Positions 62,850 to 64,000 of a stretch of DNA of 64,000 nucleotides are shown piece after piece. Position 1 is the first letter of the stretch. The number at the start of each line of letters is the position of its first letter. This stretch comes from Methylophilaceae bacterium (lineage in GTDB: Bacteria > Pseudomonadota > Gammaproteobacteria > Burkholderiales > Methylophilaceae): the NCBI GenBank assembly GCA_028355955.1, contig JAOMTQ010000001.1, positions 1-64,000 on the forward strand. Direction: 5' to 3'. The notes under the pieces were generated by a model. The model was not told the origin of the DNA, did no database searches, and saw only the letters and a list, made by a program, of their open reading frames with translations. The translations under genes were made by a program, and so were the position numbers.

Positions 62850-63592
62850 TTTTTTGACTCTTGAACATGAAATATTTTTTTTAAGGTTTTAAATTTTGGT
62901 TTTTTAGTTGCCATTTGCATTTTTTTGATGCCTGCAATTGCTTTCGAGGGACTTAAGCCTTTTGGGCAAACATCTGCACAATTCATAATATTGTGACAAC
63001 GGTACAATCGATCAGGATCATCAAGATTCTCAAGACGCTCATCTTTTGCGTCATCCCTACTATCTACTAAAAATCTATAAGCTTGTAATAAGCCTGCTGG
63101 TCCAACAAATTTATCAGGTTTCCACCAAAATGAAGGGCACGCAGTTGTACAAGCGCCACACTGTATACATTCATATAAGCCATCAAGCTTTTTCCTATCC
63201 TCTGGAGACTGTAAACGTTCTTTCTTAGGTGGGGGTTTTTTACTTTTAAGATATGGATCTATTGAATCGTAATGTTTAAAAAATTGCTTCATATCCACTA
63301 CAAGATCTCTTATCACAGGAAGTCCAGGAATAGGTCTTATTACAATAGGTTTTTTTAGATCATCAATTTTTGTAACGCATGCCAGGCCATTTTTACCATT
63401 TATATTCATTGCATCAGAGCCACAAACACCTTCACGACATGACATCCTCATCGAAAGTGAATCATCCATAGCTTTGATTTTTATTAATAAATCTAATAGC
63501 ATCGTATCGGAATCGACTCTCTTTACATCGTAAACCTTGTTGTATGGTTTTTTATCTTTATCTGGGTTAAATCTATAAATTGAAATTTTCAT
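62846..63592 (-). CDS. sdhB: Succinate dehydrogenase iron-sulfur subunit
   Basis: SCREGVCGSDAMNINGKNGLAC, CIQCGACTTACPSFWW, CHNIMNCADVCPKGLSP. Confidence 0.97.
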   Translation of the reverse strand: MKISIYRFNPDKDKKPYNKVYDVKRVDSDTMLLDLLIKIKAMDDSLSMRMSCREGVCGSDAMNINGKNGLACVTKIDDLKKPIVIRPIPGLPVIRDLVVDMKQFFKHYDSIDPYLKSKKPPPKKERLQSPEDRKKLDGLYECIQCGACTTACPSFWWKPDKFVGPAGLLQAYRFLVDSRDDAKDERLENLDDPDRLYRCHNIMNCADVCPKGLSPSKAIAGIKKMQMATKKPKFKTLKKIFHVQESKK

Positions 63593-63599
63593 CTTAAGC

Positions 63600-64000
63600 T
63601 CAATAGACCCTCTCTTTTAACGGAAATGATTTGACACTTAAAGGTTTCATTTTTACGGGTCGGTACGCTAAAGAACCGTCTTTTGGGTTATATAAGGAAT
63701 GTTGTAACCAAGAATTATCATCTCTTTTTGGATAATCAGACCTTGAATGTGCCCCTCTACTTTCCTCTCTATTTTTAGCTGAAGCCATTGTTGCTAAAGC
63801 GACTTCAATTAAGTTTTGAAGCTCAAGTGCTTCCGTTCTTGCTGTGTTAAAAACTTTAGAATTATCTTTAATAGATATATTCTCAATTCTCTGCTTCAGC
63901 TCATTTACCTTAACCAATCCCTCATTAAGTAGTTGTGGAAAACGAAACACACCACAATGTTTTTGCATTACCGCTCTTAACTCTTCACCTAATTCTCTAG
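63600..64000 (-). CDS. sdhA: Succinate dehydrogenase flavoprotein subunit, C-terminal part, truncated by window end
   Basis: ESRGAHSRSDYPKRDDNSWLQHSLY; frame stays open to the window edge (LGEELRAVMQKHCGVFR). Confidence 0.93.
   Translation of the reverse strand, partial: RELGEELRAVMQKHCGVFRFPQLLNEGLVKVNELKQRIENISIKDNSKVFNTARTEALELQNLIEVALATMASAKNREESRGAHSRSDYPKRDDNSWLQHSLYNPKDGSLAYRPVKMKPLSVKSFPLKERVY

Overview
AT-rich, densely packed window of bacterial chromosome. Gene content and order point to a small-genome, probably aquatic, betaproteobacterium (inference). Most of it is conserved core genome: smc-zipA-ligA; the rpmF-plsX-fabH-fabD-fabG-acpP-fabF-pabC-mltG-tmk-holB-tatD block; a two-subunit biotin carboxylase/carboxyltransferase pair; the rpsB-tsf-pyrH-frr-uppS-cdsA-dxr-bamA-skp-lpxD-fabZ-lpxA-lpxB-rnhB block; map-glnD; and an sdhA-sdhB-sdhE-CoA lyase-CoA ligase-fumarase run. 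Two tRNAs are readable, Ala(GGC) and Lys(CTT). I see no CRISPR array, prophage, transposase or integron. The accessory-like part lies at about 2.3-5.6 kb and 15-26 kb: a Baeyer-Villiger-type monooxygenase, acetolactate decarboxylase next to a signal-peptide-bearing HDAC-family protein, and a molybdopterin oxidoreductase-MEKHLA-MFS-DedA operon. The best leads are: (1) a 10-bp hairpin in the rpsB leader whose loop can pair with the Shine-Dalgarno region (candidate pseudoknot); (2) a MEKHLA domain in the same frame as the molybdoenzyme, separated by one TAA, with its conserved N-terminal part upstream of any standard start codon; (3) no rseP between dxr and bamA; (4) a CitE-like lyase plus acyl-CoA ligase directly after sdhE. 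No clear, wholly new multi-gene system was found.
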